Below, piece by piece: positions 21,929-34,310 of a stretch of 64,000 nt of DNA. The position numbers and the translations under genes were made by a program. Numbering within the stretch: position 1 is the first letter of the stretch; each line of letters begins with the position of its first letter. Origin of the DNA: Silene conica (taxonomy: Eukaryota; Streptophyta; Magnoliopsida; Caryophyllales; Caryophyllaceae); the NCBI GenBank assembly GCA_029255685.2, contig CM055315.2, positions 25,239,501 through 25,303,500 of the forward strand. The letters are read 5' to 3'. Below the pieces are notes generated by a model. That model worked only from the letters and a program-made list of their open reading frames with translations. It was not told the origin of the DNA and searched no databases.

Positions 21929-24866
21929 TGTAACATCCCGTATTTTCGTAAAAACTAATTTAAGCGTTTTAAATTATTTTATGTAATAAAATAATATTTT
22001 AATAATTTATTTCGAAAGATTTTAATATAATAGGTAAGATCCGTCTTAAGAACCTCAAGTCCTTAAGACGAATACAATTTGGCAAGGTTAAGTTCCCGTA
22101 TCTTAAATATCCGTTCAAATGTCCGACCCGTTTAATTGACCCGGAAAGGACAGTCCATAAAACCCCCCATAAACCCTTCCATCGACACAATTGCATCTCC
22201 CTCAAACATTTCACTGTAAAAATAATCCTCACAAAACCTCCATTATATTCATCCCTTTTTGAGGAATTCTTCATCATCCGTCGATCAAATTGAGGTAACG
22301 ATAACATTTCCGGAATCCTTGTTCAATTTCCAATCCATCTATCACTTCCGTTTCTCAATTCCTCCATTTCGAAAATTGGCCTGTTTTACACAAAATCCGT
22401 TTTTGTGTTCTTAAACCCGTTTTTCATGTTCGTAGGTGAAGGATTGGACAACCCGGACATCGATAGCTACATTGTGGAGGAAGATCTTTAGCCGGAAAGC
22501 TTGAAAGGTGACGATAATGAGAAACTCGGCCTTTATGTGTATATTAGCACTTTTGTTGTGTTTCTTATGTTGATTCTGATTTTTGTTCAAGTATTAAGTT
22601 TAAGGAACTTAGTATCATGTTTAGGATGTTGAATATGTGGAGAATTCATACCTAAAGATGTTATTATGTGTTGATATGTGATTTTCAGTTTTTCTCAAAG
22701 TTCAGACGGATACTTGATAACATTGTTTGAGGATTGTTATGGGACTTATGTGCTGTTAAATTAGTGATATTTTGTGTTTGATAATGTTGGGAAATCACCG
22801 ATTGTAGCCTTGTTAGAGTTATGGTGTCGAATTTTGGAATTCTAAACTTGGCTGGAAAATCGTGTTTTCGTTACAGGCTCTCTGAGCCGGTCGACCGACC
22901 GGCCGCCGGTCGACCGGCTGGGAGCGCATCCTTGTGTGTTTTCGCATTTTTAAGATTTGGCCTTAGGACTGCCAGCCGGCCGACCGGCTGCCTGCCGACC
23001 GGCTGGTAGTCATTGTTGTATTGTGGGTGTATGCGAAGTACATAGGATAGAAGGGGAGCCCAGCCGGCAGACCGGCCGCCTGCCAACCGGCTGGGAGTAC
23101 ATTTGGGGTGGGTTTGCGAGTTGGTAAAGCTAAGGGAATGGGTTCCCAGCCGGCCGACCGGCTGCCTGCCGACCGGCTGGGAGTCCCTTTGTGTTGTCTC
23201 GTTTTGGAAAAGAAAGAAGGAAGGCTGAGGTGGTCACCAGCCGGCCGACCGGCTGCCTGCCGACCGGCTGGGGACCCCTGTAGGCTATTTTGAGGTTTTT
23301 GTAAATTGAGTGTAACTTTCAAACGGTTAATCGGTTTTACTTGAAACTTGTTTTGTGTACCTTTGGCATGTACTTGAGGTCCCCGGAGGATGGACAACAT
23401 TATATTGGGTTCGGGAATAGGGTAAGGATAGAGACCCCCCGGTCGGGCAACCGAAAGGGAAACCGGCTCTCCCTCATCTTAGTTCTCGAGGTCAATTAAG
23501 TGTTGATTAGAAGTTAAAGGTAGAACTATAGAGTAGTTCATAGACTTGAATGATATTGTTTTGATGCGTATTAAGTTATGCCTTAAGCTGGCCTCTGAAC
23601 TTAATACGTGAACTGTTTGCCGTGTATGGGAACATGCGTTGAGTTTTCGCCTCTGAGTTCCATACATGTCTGTTTGTCGTGTCTGGGACATGCGTTGAGT
23701 TTTCGCCTCTGAGTCCAGACATGTATGTGTGATCGCGTCAGGACATGCCTTAAGCTGGCCTCTGAGTCTGACGAGTAGAGCAACTGCACGACGGGGCAGT
23801 CAGGTTGTCATACCTTACCCGGAGTGCAGGTGTTTGGTGCTAGAACATGCGTTGAGTTTTCGCCTCTGAGTCTAGTATCTTGTGATGTGGTAGGGGAACA
23901 TGCGTTGAGTTTTCGCCTCTGAGTTCCTTACTTGTGATAGTGAATTGAATGTTAGTCCATGCGTTGAGTTTTCGCCTCTGAGTCTAATGTTCAGTGATAG
24001 CCGGTCCATGCGTTGAGTTTTCGCCTCTGAGTCCTTGCTTGATATTGTGAACTTGATTGGTATTTAGGTTATGCGTTAAGATGTCGCCTCTGAACCTTTA
24101 TACTTGCTGAATTATTTAGTACCTAGGTTATGCGTTAAGATGTCGCCTCTGAACCTTTGTACTTGCTGTTTTATATCTGCTTGCCTTGATGATGGTACAG
24201 TGTCGGATATGCATAGTACGTTATTGTTGTTATATGAGTTGTGGTTAAATCATCCAAGGCATTGGATGACTCTTAGTTCGGTTTCATAAATAATTGGATT
24301 GAAAGACCCCCCGACTGGGTAACCAGTAGGGAAACCGGCTCTCCCTCCTATTTGTTTATGAAGTTAGTTGAGAGCCGTTCACGGTATTCGCATGATAGTA
24401 AGAGATCAGATGATGAGTTGTTTATACTTCACATGTTGTTTTATGTTGGAGTATTCTGTATTGTTTTATATGTTACGTGTTGTCACGAAAGGTGGCTAGG
24501 AGAACTCTAGTCACTCCCCACTGATTGTGGCGTACATGTTTTCATGTATGTAGGTACATGCTGGTTGGAGCAGGGGTTCACGAGAGCTAGCGAGCGATGA
24601 TCCGTTCATCATGACTTACCTTATGTCGTTTAGTTGGACTCGTAGTTTGTTACATTTGTTTTGGTGCCGGTAGGGATGTCCCATCCCCGGCTGATGTATA
24701 CATTTCATTTCAGTACTTAGAACTGTTACTTATCTATTTGGTTTCAGTTTCAGTTTACGTTTCAGTCTAAGACTTCTCGCATGTTTTATTTTTAAAAAGT
24801 TTTAATTCCGCTGCATTTTTGGTACTTTTATGTGTTTATATTTCCGCTTTCGCGAGGGGTTTTACA
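21929..24866 (+). repeat. 3' LTR of the Tekay-like element (2,938 bp)
   Basis: Near-identical to the 5' LTR. It carries the same GC cassettes (about 22887-23271, lacking the extra 15-bp unit) and the same hairpin array (23566-24164, with a 4-bp insertion between units). The conserved bracket motifs are at about 23433-23474 and 24305-24348. Ends GGGGTTTTACA and is followed by the AACCC target duplicate. Confidence 0.95.
23566..24164 (+). repeat. Hairpin array: conserved loop, unit-specific stems (3' LTR)
   Basis: Second copy of the array described in the 5' LTR, with the same units and arms. The only length change seen is attg near 24056, between units rather than within a stem. Confidence 0.85.
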
Positions 24867-24871
24867 AACCC

Positions 24872-27800
24872 GTTGGGAGAAAAAAAACCTAGTCGAAGGG
24901 AAAAAGAGTATAGCCATCATTCCTTAATTCCTTGTATGAGGAAAATTAATTCGATAATTATTCAATAAATCATTCATTACCTTTGAGCTATTTTCTTTGC
25001 TAAACCATATATATATATATATATTGATTGACATCCTCATTGTAGATTTTAACTACAATATTTTCCAATCATTATGATACTTCTGGACCATAAACTAATT
25101 TCAAATGTTTAGCATGAAGCTCATTTAAATCATTATTCTCATATGCTCAAAATTCAGGTTGAGAGAAAATTATTTCCTTGAAGTACATGAGTTTGAAATT
25201 TTCCATTTTTGAAATAATCACGATAACCTTTCAATCGTGTCGCAGAGGTTCATATATAATCTTGAGTCCCCAAAACTTAATAAAACATCATCATTTGATG
25301 ATCTTTTATAAGAGGCTCCTGTAGGGAGTTATCCTCGTTGGAGTATCTCATAAGATAAAATTTCTCCTTTTTAAACATTTATCAAAATATAACAACATAA
25401 TTAATCATGTGCATGCATATGATATATAACTAACTCTATTTAACATTCTAAAACAAATAATAATGTAAATATTAAAACTAAATGCAATGATGACCTTAAT
25501 CTCGAAATGCACATGGTGATGACTCGATAATGCAAACTGTACAATTTTGTTTCCCAAAATTCATATCTTAAATTGACTTCCGGTAAATAAATGGACTTCC
25601 GGTCTATGAGTCATTCATAATCATTGATTCTGTGTTGACAATAAAATTGGACTTATTTATAAGATCCCCATTATCTAGTCCATTAAATTCCGTGCGCAAA
25701 TGCATATCGGTTCTAGCCATATCGTTATAGTTTCAATATTTTGTGATATTCTCAGTACTGAATCAGTGATATCTGAATATATAGGGTACCATTTTTTTTC
25801 TGCATAGGCAAACTATTATCATTCAGATATCTATGTCACTTCCGGGACATCCAAATTTCTTTACTCTGTAAGAGTACCAACTGCTCATGCTTGCCATTTT
25901 CTTATTACTTAAAATATGTGAACCGATATGACTTTCACACTACCTTTGTTGTGTGTTTGTTGTTCAAATTGGCAAGAATCTAACTTTCGCTACATCAACT
26001 TTCTATGACTAATTTATAGCTCGCTATACCACATGTAGGGCTATCTGTCTACAATTAAATCATAGATTTCAATTTAACATTTCATATTTGATAAGATCAT
26101 GAAACTGGTATTATTAATACATCTTCATTATCAAATGAATACCATCTTTTTTAATTCCATGAACCTCTATGTGATGTAGTTCATATTGAAAACAAACCGC
26201 TGAACATCGTCATGTCTAGTTGGGGATACTATACTTGTTTGTTTTTACCTGCTTTTCATTATAATTATCCCCCTAAGGTGGTAAAAAATATAAGCAATGT
26301 ATAGTTTAAAATTTGTCATAACCACCTTAGACCTTAATTTCTCATATCACCGATGAGAATTTATATAAGCACTTTTTTGTATAACAACCATATAATGCAG
26401 TTGGATTTTAAAGGTGCTGAACTATAATGCCCAATTAGGAGACTAACGATTTTATATAATAAGGTGTGATTACCACACAATAACTACTTAGAAAAAAAAT
26501 CATTATGTGGCTACAAGCCCCTTATTATAGTGTCAATCCATAAATGAACCTTTAAGTTCTTTATTACACTCCAAGTAGTTGTTAGATCTCTAATATCGAA
26601 TATATTCAATCTCCGTGTAATGTCTTGCTTTTAAAAATTTATACGAGAGAGTTTCAGCACTTTTATTTTCCTTTGGATAAACTTCAGGTTTATCGAAATG
26701 GGCATAATAAGAATCCGGATGGCCTTAATATGTCACATCTGAATTATTTCATGTGAACTTTTTAAGTTGCCCACAATTAATTCATGACAAACTTTAATAA
26801 GAATCGGATGTGTCTCAATAATTTCACTTATCACACGCCACTCCAAGTTAACTATATTTCTCATGCTAAATTTGCGTAGTCAGTAATACTTTATTCAACC
26901 TGATAATTGATGTGACAGATAACACAATAAGTGTCTCAGCTCATATATGTAGGCAAGACTCATCAATATTCCAATAGGAAATATATTCCTCTTTGAGTTT
27001 TCTCAAATGACTAATAATTATAATCGTCAACATATACAATGATGACATACCAATGTTTATCACATCCTTTCAATATGTTGTATAACATGATAATTATATA
27101 CGTAAATTGATCATAATTTAACTTACACGTCAATTATTCTCTTAATCACAGAGATCCCAACAACTCCAAAATTAGTTGTATTTTTCAACAATTTACCTCA
27201 TAATATGTCCTATGTTGGTCACATTATCACTTTCTTTCAAAGGTGCAGTAAATATCCACTTTTGAAGGGAATATAAGTGTTCCAAAATAAACACCTCACG
27301 TCCTCGTATTTAACCATTACCAAGGCATAATTGTCTCCATTACAATAATAATTTCACATGGAGGCAAAATATCAATGTTCAAATCATATTTTCTTCATTA
27401 TATCGTGTCTTCAAGACGACATAATATAAGTCAAAATGAAAAGTATATTGCATCGTCAATAAATCTCATATGCCATAGCGTATGAGCTTTTGGCAATTAG
27501 GAATAAACCCCGAATTTATTCTTGTTTTAATACTCAAAATATAACACCGTATACAAAAAAAATGAATTGCAAACACTGTGAACTTCAGCCACAACTTTAA
27601 TATTTGTAAACATTATGAACTTCCCGTCATAATTCTATCTACGAAAATACTATGTACTTCGAGCCATAATTTCATTATTTGCAAATGCTTTGAACTTCAG
27701 GCCATAATGTGAATGCAAAATTTTAACCCATAAATAGTTTATCCTTTCTCATATCAAATTTCGAGCATATATGAGTCTCACCTAACTTTTATAAGATATT

Positions 27801-28498
27801 CACTTTCATGAGATACTTTCATGGCATGTTCATTAGGCTTATCATTATGCCATGTTCTCGATCTCTGTCACCGCCAGATTCTTTTATGAGATGTCACATT
27901 CACTTTAGGATTATTATTATGCCATGTTCTCGATCTCTGTCCCCGACATAGTCTTTTATGAGATGTCACATTCACTTCCAGGAATGAATCTAATTTCAAA
28001 TATCATTATACTGTTCAACTTCAGGTGAACAAAAATCAATTTAGAAATAATTTCCTTGAATAAAACCGTTTTTTTAATTTAAAACTCAAATGCGTATCAG
28101 AGAAAAGAAGTGCCCCTCCATTTCGCCAGCTCCGATCATCCTTTCAAGAAGCCGATGTTTGTTGTCAACCCCATAAGTAATTTAATCGTTTATTCTAGTA
28201 ATTTAAGTCAAGAAGGGTGTCCGAAATAGTCGTTATCTAAGGTTGATACAAATTACAAGAACGGTTACAGTTGTCCATACTCCTATCCTTATTTCTCACG
28301 CGCTTTTATACCCTTTTAAGAATCGTCAGGTCGTCTGGTAACCGTTTTAATAAGCAGGTAAACCTACTATAGAAAAGACATCAAGGAGAGAATGCGTCGG
28401 TGATTTTATTTAAAACCGTTTTATTTCTAGCGTTCTTGTATGAAGACACTCAACTCTCAAAGCCCGTTCAGCAAAAAATATTTAGTCATTAACAAGAT
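24872..28498 (-). mobile_element. Continuation of the minus-strand copia-type non-coding body
   Basis: AT-rich with no open frames of note on either strand. The first bases continue the text broken at 14308. A TA microsatellite lies at about 25009-25023. Imperfect repeats of a tgaacttc..gccataat word lie at about 27585-27710 and a 72-bp tandem duplication at 27844-27977. No gag or pol motif could be read, so either this is a non-autonomous element or the coding part is lost. Its right limit is set by the start of the next copia element. Confidence 0.35.
27844..27977 (+). repeat. 72-bp tandem duplication
   Basis: Two copies starting attatgccatgttctcg (27844 and 27916) and each ending with ttttatgagatgtcacattc; they differ mainly in the middle (caccgccagatt versus ccccgacatagt). 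Confidence 0.8.
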
Positions 28499-28693
28499 AT
28501 TAGAAAACCTTGATAATTGAAATAATACAAGTTATATTCTCTCGTTCATAATATGGTATCGGTCCAGATTCGATTCTTTTAAAACACTCATCTCTTTTGC
28601 GACTCACGATCTCGACTTCATTTTTTTCTCCGTGACGAATTCACAAAGCAAGGAAACCGCTCCCCTCCCCCAAAAACGCAAAAATATTCGTAT

Positions 28694-29832
28694 GTGTCTG
28701 TCGAAAATCCCAGTTCCAATATCACTCAAATCGCTTTCAATGGAGCTAATTTCGACGAATGGTCTCGTGGACTCACCCTTGCTCTTCTCACCAAAGGCAA
28801 GCTAGGGTATGTCGACGGTACCATCTCGAAACCTCATTCGACTAACACCACCGAGTTCGAATCATGGCGCTCTCAAAACGCCCTCGTCACATCATGGATC
28901 TTTAATTCACTTGAACCCTCGACTCGAAAAACAATTTCATATCGGCCCGAGGCAAAACAAATTTGGGTCCATATTCGCAACCGCTTCTGTCAGAATAATG
29001 ACGCACGTATTACTCGACTGCAAGCAGATTTGGTTGTGTGTCGCCAAGGCCCAACCAAAACTCTTATCCATTACTATGGCCGATTAACTCAACTCTAGGA
29101 CGATATCCAGGCAGCAGACCCCTCCCTCCTTGCTTCTATAATCCGTGCCCATGCTCTCTGTTAAGTATCCTCGACGCTCGCCGTGATAAGAGACGGGTTC
29201 GGGAGTTCCTTCTGGGTTTGGACGAACGCTACGATAATGCTCGTTCCCATTTAATTGGTATTTCTCCTCTCCCTACTCTTGATTTTGCTTATAATAGACG
29301 TCTTCGAGAAGAAGGCATGCGTAATATATCTGCTCATCCCATCGAACCCAAACCCGATACGATGGCCTTCGTCACCCGTACCACTACTGCCTCTAGACCT
29401 ACAGGAGTGGGCGGGGATTCATCTAGACCTATCGACAATTCTAGACCCTATTGTATTGCATGTCGAAGGTCAGGTCACTTATATCCGGTCTGCTATCGTG
29501 TTACGGGTGAGTTTCCCGAATGGTGGGGAGATCGACCTAGACACCGCATTTATATCAATGAAACTGATATGAGTCGTACCATCATCCCAGATGTCCAAGG
29601 GCGAGCCAACTACGATCGTAGGAAAAATAGCTACACACATACCCCTCGAGCCCACCTTGTCTCGGTGCAACAACCCACAACCCAATCCCCTATTCCAGCC
29701 CCTGTTTTAGCCCCTGCCTTGGGTTCCGTTTCCGATCGAATCGATTTCAATGCACTCACTCATGCCCAACTTGACGAAGTACATAAATTATGGGAAGCTC
29801 ACAACCCGGTCCATCTGCCACGACTCGACTAA
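28694..29832 (+). pseudogene. Copia gag (broken)
   Basis: Opens MSVENPSSNITQIAFNGANF at 28694 with the FNGxNFxxWSRGxxLALxxKxKLGYVDGT signature of copia Gag. A TAG at 29096-29098 and another stop at about 29162 interrupt it, and the reading frame then shifts to the one used from about 29165 to 29832 (RRVREFLLGLDERYDNAR). A CCHC knuckle (CIACRRSGHLYPVC) lies at about 29452-29493. Product would be the capsid-like protein. Confidence 0.85.
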
Positions 29833-30833
29833 GCGGTAACCTCTTATCTTTCCCTTGGATAATTGATACGGATGCATCCCACCATATGTCGGGTCACCTC
29901 TCGAATTTTACTAATATTTGGTCCATCAGTCCCATATCCGTGGGACTTCCAAATGGCGATATCACTTATGCCACACAATGTGGCGACATTCACTTATCAA
30001 CTAAATTAATTTTACGAGACATTTTATATTCGCCAAAATTAAATTGCAATCTAATCTCCGTTTCGTTAGTTCTCCTGGATACTTCATTAACAGTTCAATT
30101 TCCGCATTGTTTATGTTTTATTCAGGACCGTTTTTCGAAGAGGATGATTGGTGTAGGTGAACAGGTCGAAGGGCTCTATGATTTGACAAATATCCGTGAC
30201 CCAGCTGCTCATGGTTTATCCGTCACTATTCCCGACACGACCGAATTATGGCATAGACGGTTGTGCACCCTTCCTCAACTATTTCCCGTTTTTTATCTTT
30301 TTGCGAAAACACTTCTTCTGTTTTTTAATGTAAGGACTGTGGTATTTGTTTCCGAGCCAAGAAAACTCGGGAACCGTTTCCTTTAAGTTTAAATAATGAT
30401 GTTGTTATTTTTTATTTAATTCACATTGATGTATTGGGTCCGTATAAAGAACCCGCCTCATGTGGGTCATAATATGTTCTAACCATAGTCGACGATTTTT
30501 CACGCTGCACATGGGTCTATTCACTTTGTCGAAAGAGCGACACTCGGCATACCTTACTCAATTTTTTTGCTTACGTAGAATGACAATTTAATAAGAAAAT
30601 CAAAACTTTACGGAGCGACAATGGAAACGAATTTACAAGCTTTCAAAATTTCTTTCTCGAAAATGGTATTCTCTTTCAAATATCTAATATTGATACACCC
30701 TAACAAAATGCTCGGGTCGAAAAAAAACACCGTCATATTTTAAACGTTGCTCGTGCTCTCTTGTTTCAAGCTAACTTACGTATAATTTTTTGGGGGAAAA
30801 ATGTCTTAACCGCCGTCTATCTAATTAATCGTA
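29790..30833 (+). pseudogene. Copia protease and N-terminal integrase (broken)
   Basis: Protease region reads WIIDTDASHHMSGHLSNF at about 29854; the catalytic DTGA is changed to DTDA. GAG-pre-integrase text follows (LWHRRL). From about 30421 the integrase core reads HIDVLGPYKEPASCGS with a stop, then VDDFSRCTWVY and LRSDNGNEF, so catalytic Asp residues can still be seen, but with stops and shifts. It is cut at 30833 by the solo LTR. Confidence 0.8.
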
Positions 30834-31489
30834 TGTAAAACCCCTCGTCGCAGCGGAAAAATAAAACATAAAAACATGCTAAAATTTACGCGGAATTTAA
30901 ACTTTAACATGCATGATAAACGAGGTGAATTAAAACTAAACTGTACAAACTGATATAAACCAAAACATAGATAAGTATATGTCTAAGTACGAAAGTATAA
31001 ATACAAAACAGCCTGGGATGACACATCCCTACAGGCACTCAAGTATGAAAACCAAAACAACTAGGTCTAGCTACACGATAAGAAGGTAAGTCACTGATGA
31101 ATGGATCATCGCTCGCTAGCCCTCCAATGTAACACATCAGCCACCAACCTCTCATGTACCTACATACATGAAAACATGTACGCCACAATCAGTGGGGAGT
31201 GACTAGAGTTCTCCTAGCCACCTATTGTTAACGACACGTGACACATAAAGCATCCAACATACTCCAGCATTTATAACATGTGAAGCATATATATATCAAT
31301 ATCTCAATCTCATATCAATCATGCAATACTTGCAAAGGCTCTCAACTAACTTCGGAAACTATTTGGAAGGAGAGCCGGTTTCCCTTCCAGTTGCCCGGCC
31401 GGGGGGTCTTTCAATCCAAACCATTTACGAAACCATACTAAGAGTTGTCCAATGCCTTGGATGAACAATTCTAAGATAGTCAAAACTCT

Positions 31490-31735
31490 ATAACAAATAA
31501 CACAATCAATCAGCAACATCTGACATTGTACCCCAACTCAGGCAAGCAGATGCAAATCAACACAATCAATCAGCAACATCTGACACTGTACCCCAACTCT
31601 ATAACAAACAACACAATCAATCAGCAACACAATCAATTCTAAGATAGTCAAAACTCTATAACAAACAACACAATCAATCAGCAACATCTGACACTGTACC
31701 CCAACTCAGGCAAGCAGATGCAAATCAACAATGTC
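31490..31735 (+). repeat. Local tandem duplications inside the solo LTR
   Basis: Text containing caatcaatcagcaacatc and tgtaccccaactc occurs three times, and ctataacaaacaacacaatc is repeated between them, giving a scrambled tandem duplication. A further duplicate, aacatgagcacatatcgtac, occurs at about 32064 and 32155. These explain part of the extra length of this LTR. Confidence 0.75.
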
Positions 31736-31782
31736 TAGAACCTACCCCTACTCATGCAAGAACTAGACACAATCAACAGTGC

Positions 31783-32210
31783 CCAAGTCACACCCCTGCT
31801 CAAGTAAACTTGGTACACAATCAACAAGCATACACTCGTGAACCCCTGCTCAGGCATGAGTGGATACCAATCAGCTAATAATGGTTCATTGACCCTGCTC
31901 AGTTGTAACCATTACCCTTCGTAATGAAATTGGGATCCCTGCTTAGACCCAACCCACTACGGTCATACAATCTCACGGTAGAATAGCGGTCCTTGCTCAG
32001 ACATATTCCTACCGCATCAACCATACACGTGTCGGTCCAGCAGTCCCTGCTCAGACGTAGCAAACATGAGCACATATCGTACTCTATAACAAACAAACAC
32101 TCACATGTCAAGTTAGAGGATCCCTTCTTAGACCATAACTTGACACGCATACAAACATGAGCACATATCGTACTCTAGCGGTCCCTGCTCAGACATATTC
32201 CGATATGTAC
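31783..32210 (-). repeat. Diverged hairpin array in the solo LTR
   Basis: Eight or so units share a core that reads ccctgctcaga on the plus strand, each flanked by its own complementary arms. Examples (plus strand): CCAAGT with ACTTGG (31783-31813); CACTCGTG with CATGAGTG; AATGGTT with AACCATT; CGGTAGAATA with TATTCCTACCG (one bulge); GTCAAGTTA with TAACTTGAC (9 perfect); CATATCG with CGATATG. The core and arms differ from those of the full-length element, but the design and position between the bracket motifs are the same. Confidence 0.75.
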
Positions 32211-32899
32211 TTCAACCAAAACCTTAGTCCTAATCTTTCTAGACCTCTAACAACACTTAATTGACCCCGGAAACTAAGTTGAGGTAGAGCCGGTTTCCCT
32301 TTCGGTTACCCGACCGGGGGGTCTCTATCCCCTCTCCATTCCCGAACCCAATATAGTGTCGCCCGAACCTCGGGGACCTCAAACACACATAAGCATTTAA
32401 GAGCAAGGCCTAGCTTGATAACAACCATGAACAACCTAAGACTTCCTTCTACAAGTCTAAGGGTTCCTATTCAACTAACTAAATCCACTAGGTCTCATAA
32501 GCAACCTAAGACAAAGATTAGCCTAAGATAAGAAACAACATGCTAAAACATTGTTTACTAAATTACCCATTACCATTAAGAATTAACTAACTTTAGATAA
32601 GAAAAAAACTTGCTAACTTATTACTTGCTACATTACTCATTACGATTCAAGTATAAACATATCAATATATGATACTTAAACATACTATAAGGCTAGTAAA
32701 GAAACCTTAGAACCGAACATTTGAGGATTAACTAACATTAGGCAATTAGCTAACCACTTTGATAAATCTTACCTAGCTCAAACATATATTTAAAACCAAG
32801 TAAATATATCAATAACATCACTTAAACATCCTTAAAACAATTGGGAAACAAGCCCCCAAAACAACACGAAAACAATTAAACAATCAAAAGTTACAACGT

Positions 32900-32962
32900 T
32901 TTTTGCGCAGCCTGCGCAATGGGGTGCGCAGCTGCGCCTAGGGTTGCGCAGCCTGCGCCCTA
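32900..32962 (+). repeat. GCGCAG/CTGCGC cassette in the solo LTR
   Basis: Three blocks of gcgcag..ctgcgc words (gcgcagcctgcgc, gcgcagctgcgc) within AT-rich sequence, at the position where the full-length element has its CCGACCGGCTG cassettes. Sequence is different but the palindromic GC-rich style is the same. Confidence 0.7.
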
Positions 32963-33918
32963 GCAAGGGCAGGCCTGTTTCACGAAATTCCTGCAATTCG
33001 CCATTTCCTTCAAACTTTCGACAAACACTTCTACACTATGATTTCTAATACCACATCTATTCTATCAGCACATATCAACCCGTAACAATCCCAAGTATGT
33101 CTCATATATGATTTTGAAACAAAAACAAGCATATAAACAAGTATAACAATCGAAATCCCAAATTCTACCGATCTCCATGTATACTCCAAATTTCCACTTA
33201 AACCATGAATTCAACACAATACTTCCACAATAGCATTATAAGAAGCATAAATAAGATCAAAGCAAACCTAAACATATTCCTAAACACAAGAAATCAACCA
33301 AAATCGCAACAAGCATGCTACTTTAACAAAAAGGCTGAGTTACTCATCAAAGTCACCTTATAAGCGGGTTAAGCTCCTATATATCAACCTCCGGGTCCTC
33401 TAATCCAAGTCCTACAACAATAAAAACGGGAATTAAGAGCTTGGGACGAAATTTGGCCAAAACAGCCTCTTTTTCGAATTCAAGGAAACTGAAATTGAAA
33501 GAGATAAAAAGCTTGCAAATCTCGAGAGGATTCCGAAAATATAAAATTTACCTTGATACGAGTTCGGGAAGGGGTCGAGATGATGATTTTAAGCTTGAAG
33601 AAAAAGAGAAAATGGTGTTTCTATTGTTACAGTGAAATGAATGTGGGTGTCGATGAAGAAGGAGGCTTATGTAGGGTTTAGTTGTCCTTTTTACCTTTTC
33701 CTTGAGTCGGGTTTTATTTGTTTGTGAAACGGACTCAAGTCGGGAAATGGGATGCCAAGTGAACATCTTAAGAATTAAAATATTCTTAAGACGGAACTTA
33801 ACGGAAAACTTAAAATAAAATTTACGACTCATTAATAAAATATTATTATATTCCGAAAAGCACTTACATTGTATAATATTAAAATAATATTTACGAAAAT
33901 ACGGGATGTTACATCGTA

Positions 33919-34310
33919 CCCCTCGCACTACCCTACATGGCAAAACACCATATGAACTCATTTTTAACAAGCCTTCTCCCATGAGTCATATCCGAATTTT
34001 TTGCTGCTTATGCTATGCAAAACAAATTAATCGCTCCCACGACAAATTTGCCTCACCCAGCACCAAATGCATCTTTATTGGTACCCCATTGGTAAGAAAG
34101 GGTAGCGAGTCTATGATCTTGATACCGGCTCACAATTTTGCTCTCAAGATGTCAAATTCATCGAACATGACTTTCCGTACCAGTCCCCTACCACTTCCGA
34201 TCCTCCAAACAACGACCCACTTGCATTTGCTGACAACCCTCAACTCATTCCCCTGCATATCCCACATAACACAACTCAATCCCCTCCCACCAACAACTCG
34301 ACACCAACTA
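33919..34310 (+). pseudogene. Copia integrase C-terminal part
   Basis: Resumes the integrase after the solo LTR: RTPRTTLHGKTPYELIF, then a region with RIFCCLCYAK and KCIFIG, matching the copia integrase tail where (G)CxCY and K(C/A)xFxGY are usual. The frame becomes unreadable after about 34110 and the Pro-rich linker that follows is interrupted by a MITE. Confidence 0.75.

Larger units (their letters stand above)
14314..24866 (+). mobile_element. Complete Ty3/gypsy element, Tekay-like chromovirus
   Basis: A 10,553-bp element bounded by 5-bp target duplications AACCC (14309-14313 and 24867-24871). Order: 5' LTR, tRNA-Met primer site, gag, protease, RT, RNase H, integrase, chromodomain-like tail, purine-rich tract, 3' LTR. 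The two LTRs differ by three length changes (a 15-bp repeat unit, 4 bp and 1 bp) and, by hand count, about 13 substitutions in about 2.93 kb (~0.4%), so the insertion is recent. It can no longer make an intact polyprotein, having a stop in gag and a frame shift after RT. It split an older minus-strand copia-type element. Confidence 0.95.
30834..33913 (-). repeat. Solo LTR of a Tekay-like relative (3,080 bp)
   Basis: On the minus strand it starts TGTAACATCCCG and ends GGGGTTTTACA, as in the LTRs at 14314 and 21929. It is flanked by TCGTA on both sides (30829-30833 and 33914-33918). No internal region is present, so an element inserted and was reduced by LTR-LTR recombination. It keeps the overall LTR plan: bracket motifs at about 31370 and 32285, a hairpin array between them, and a GC-rich cassette (here gcgcagcctgcgc words). 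The sequence is much diverged from the full-length element, so it belongs to a sister family. Confidence 0.9.

Noticed and set aside
32920-32960. Bacterial-type terminator or CpG island in the gcgcag region
   Set aside because: It occupies the cassette position of an LTR and is better explained as an LTR repeat.
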